From Fimbriimonadaceae bacterium (lineage in GTDB: Bacteria > Armatimonadota > Fimbriimonadia > Fimbriimonadales > Fimbriimonadaceae): a stretch of 8,370 nt of DNA. The stretch lies in NCBI GenBank assembly GCA_947447315.1, contig CANFJD010000109.1, forward strand, positions 1-8,370, written 5' to 3'. Positions 6,407 to 8,370 of this stretch are shown piece after piece. Numbering within the stretch: the first letter of the stretch is position 1; the number at the start of each line of letters is the position of its first letter. The notes beneath the pieces are model-generated. The model was not told where the DNA came from. It searched no databases and was given only the letters and a program-made list of their open reading frames with translations. A program made the translations under genes and the position numbers.

Positions 6407-8370
6407 ATGGCGGCGGGAACTCTCACCATCGAAAGGATTGTCCCGTCCCCGCACGTTCTCCGCTTGCGATTGCAGCGATTTGCCGAGTTACCCGACGCGA
6501 CTATCACTGCGTTCTCTGACGCCGCCCTCCGGTTTGCCAAGGATGCCGTGGGAGAAGACGCCTGGGTGGAATTCGAGCCATTCCCAACCCTCATTCGACG
6601 ATTTTTGATGCTCACTGGGGCCGAAAGCCCGCCGATCCCCAGTTCTCGCCTCCGTGAGACCGCGATCGGTCGAGCCCTAATGGGCCTCCCCGCCGACAAT
6701 TTTTTCGCCGGGGGACGATCATTCGCCGGCAGCCACCAAGCCCTCGCCCACGCCCTCGAGGAGCTGCATAGCCATGGGATCGACGGTGAAGCATTACGTA
6801 TGATCGCAGAGCGAGCTGCTCCAACCCGACCCGCTCTCGCCCGCAAGCTCAGCGATCTCGCCGATATTGAGCAACTGACGACTCGAACCCTTGGCGAACT
6901 CGGATTTGGAGGTGAGCTCCGACTCATCAAGACCTGTCACCAATCCGTGCCCGATTTTGACAAGACACCCGCGCCTCTCCTCGTGATCGCGGGTGACCGA
7001 TATCCACCAATGCGGGTTGAATGGATTCGGTGGCTTTGTAACCAAGGGGTGGACGTTACGATAATTTCGTACCGCCACGCCTCGCGAGGTGAGTTCTTTG
7101 ATGAGTCGGATGCACTGGTCCAGAGCCTCGCAGCATCTGGGGGGAATCGAGTCGATGTTGGTTCTGGTTCTTCGGTGGCCGAACGTTTATTCGGAATCAC
7201 AACTCAGTTGCCAACGGTTGCGGCAGATGTCCAAATTCTCGCCGAAGCCGACGACTTGGTCGAAGCTGAATACGCCCTGCGCCGCGCCAATGAAGACCGA
7301 GCTTCGACGGCAATATTCGCTCGCAGTCCTGCATACGTTCCATTGCTAGAATCTGCATCCAGACGCTTATCGGTGCCCGTGGCATTCCTCCGCCGAGACA
7401 CGTTACTGAGTAACCGTCTCGCCGCCCAAACGCTAAAACTGATTCAATCACTAGCCGACCCCGATATTCGTAATTTCGGCGGAATTGTGGCCGGATGTTC
7501 CGGAGATAGCGCTTCATTAACGGACCGAAAGCAACGATTAGCAATCGCAAGGGAGTCGACGCGCCACCCGGACCCTTGGCGCCACTTTGCCGATGAAATG
7601 AAAGTCCGAGATCTAGAATCGGAACGGTGGATATTATCTGTCCTCACCTGGCGCGAACAGGTAGTCGGGTTCATCCCGGCCCGTGAATGGTTAGAGCAAT
7701 ACCAGCAGCTCCGTGAGCTACTTCCCTGGCGAAACTTAGAAGATCCGGGAATCATCGCCCGTGACGCTGCCGCCGCGGTGGTGATGGAGCAGTGTCTGGC
7801 GATGCAGGCAAGCGTCGCGTCACTCTCGCCGGATGCCAATTTTGACTTGTCCGAATTCGCTCAAATTTGCCGCCAAATCTGGGAAGGTGCGGATTATTCT
7901 GTCGAACGCCATGACCTAGATGCCGTACCGATCGTCACCGACCTAGACCTACTCCCCGCCTCCCGCACGATTATCGCTCTGGGACTTCATGAGGGCTCTT
8001 TTCCGCGTCGACCTATATCTGACTCGGTACTGTCCGACCAAGATCGGCGCGACTTACACCAATTTGCGCCTGAATTCGTCGCCTTGGAAACAACTCGGGA
8101 GAAATCTGCCCGAGAACGATCCGACTTTTATCGCTTAGCAACCGCAACCGGCAACCGCCTCATTGTTTCCTACCCGCGGCAGAGTGACGGACGCAATTGC
8201 TTCCCCGCCATCTTTTTGGACCGTCTGGCGGAGGCTGCTGGCATCACTTTTGAAGCCGCATCTGAGCAACATCCGCTGGCTCCCGCCAATTCAAATCTTC
8301 CGGCTGATCAGCAGCTGAACCGTGCCTTGAATCTCCCCCGACATTTACCACCTCAACCGTCGATTCTGCC
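6407..8370 (+). CDS. AddB/RexB-like helicase-nuclease subunit, 3' partial
   Basis: One frame stays open from the ATG at 6407 to the window end (654 codons, no stop), so the C-terminus is outside. The first 500 residues are poorly conserved and show no Walker A motif, as expected for the inactive helicase half of AddB-type proteins. Recognition rests on the later part: residues 521-535 (TIIALGLHEGSFPRR), VLSDQDRRDL (541-550), then RERSDFYRLATATGNRLIVSYP (569-590) and a following RNCFPAIFLDRL. This matches the AddB series of GLxEGxFPRR, the ERxxFYxALTRA-like helix and the xLSYP strand. In AddAB this subunit recognises Chi and cuts one DNA strand with a C-terminal PD-(D/E)XK domain, which would lie beyond the window, so nuclease activity cannot be judged. 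No addA is visible. An alternative in-frame GTG at 6359, with GGGGAGG 11 bases upstream, would add 16 residues. A different member of the AddB-like PD-(D/E)XK family is possible. Confidence 0.78.
   Translation, partial: MAAGTLTIERIVPSPHVLRLRLQRFAELPDATITAFSDAALRFAKDAVGEDAWVEFEPFPTLIRRFLMLTGAESPPIPSSRLRETAIGRALMGLPADNFFAGGRSFAGSHQALAHALEELHSHGIDGEALRMIAERAAPTRPALARKLSDLADIEQLTTRTLGELGFGGELRLIKTCHQSVPDFDKTPAPLLVIAGDRYPPMRVEWIRWLCNQGVDVTIISYRHASRGEFFDESDALVQSLAASGGNRVDVGSGSSVAERLFGITTQLPTVAADVQILAEADDLVEAEYALRRANEDRASTAIFARSPAYVPLLESASRRLSVPVAFLRRDTLLSNRLAAQTLKLIQSLADPDIRNFGGIVAGCSGDSASLTDRKQRLAIARESTRHPDPWRHFADEMKVRDLESERWILSVLTWREQVVGFIPAREWLEQYQQLRELLPWRNLEDPGIIARDAAAAVVMEQCLAMQASVASLSPDANFDLSEFAQICRQIWEGADYSVERHDLDAVPIVTDLDLLPASRTIIALGLHEGSFPRRPISDSVLSDQDRRDLHQFAPEFVALETTREKSARERSDFYRLATATGNRLIVSYPRQSDGRNCFPAIFLDRLAEAAGITFEAASEQHPLAPANSNLPADQQLNRALNLPRHLPPQPSIL

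Noticed and set aside
6331..6930. Open frame of 199 codons on the minus strand, rich in Ser, Arg and Ala
   Set aside because: It lies antisense to the start of the addB-like gene, has low-complexity composition typical of a shadow frame and resembles no family.
7444..7839. Minus-strand open frame of 131 codons with several cysteines
   Set aside because: It is fully antisense to the addB-like gene, whose frame is continuous and carries family motifs further on.
1..8370. Defence island, mobile element, tRNA or CRISPR content
   Set aside because: No transposase, integrase, direct-repeat array or tRNA-like cloverleaf was seen; the genes are mostly housekeeping families.

Overview
The window is a gene-dense stretch of bacterial chromosome with moderate GC content. 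It holds eight protein-coding genes, two of them cut by the window edges. Gaps between genes are all under about 75 bases, and two convergent pairs overlap. I see no RNA gene, insertion sequence, CRISPR array, prophage gene or other sign of mobile DNA. The proteins are housekeeping or widely distributed families. The lineage cannot be fixed from these genes: GlnD with RqcH, an Lrp/AsnC regulator and an AddB-like nuclease subunit fits several phyla. Armatimonadota or a similar little-cultured group is only a guess.

Layout. Bases 1-1323 (+) carry the C-terminal half of a GlnD-type PII uridylyltransferase (HD domain plus two ACT domains). It runs tail to tail, with a 22-base overlap, into rqcH (1302-2804, -), the NFACT-family ribosome quality-control factor. 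From a 55-base divergent gap, an Lrp/AsnC regulator (2860-3327, +) leads into pgk (3372-4550, +), and then into a small protein resembling a polysaccharide deacetylase with a degenerate metal site (4581-5252, +). That gene meets an EVE-domain protein (5249-5707, -) at a shared CTAG. Behind the EVE gene on the minus strand is a two-helix membrane protein of unknown function with a probable PH-like (YcxB-like) C-terminal domain (5732-6337, -). Divergently from it, an AddB/RexB-like recombination nuclease subunit (6407 to the right edge, +) runs out of the window before its nuclease domain.

The genes do not form one pathway. They touch on nitrogen signalling (glnD), translation rescue (rqcH), amino-acid-responsive regulation (lrp), glycolysis (pgk), a possible modified-base reader (EVE) and double-strand-break repair (addB-like).

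The most coherent pattern is in the start regions. Four genes with no Shine-Dalgarno site (lrp, EVE, the membrane protein, addB-like) have a TANNNT hexamer ending 7 or 8 bases before the start codon, which is where a -10 element would sit for a leaderless transcript. The one gene that looks internal to an operon (4581-5252) instead has a clear AGGGAG ribosome binding site. No new multi-gene system is evident; the leaderless signature and several degenerate domains are the points worth a second look.
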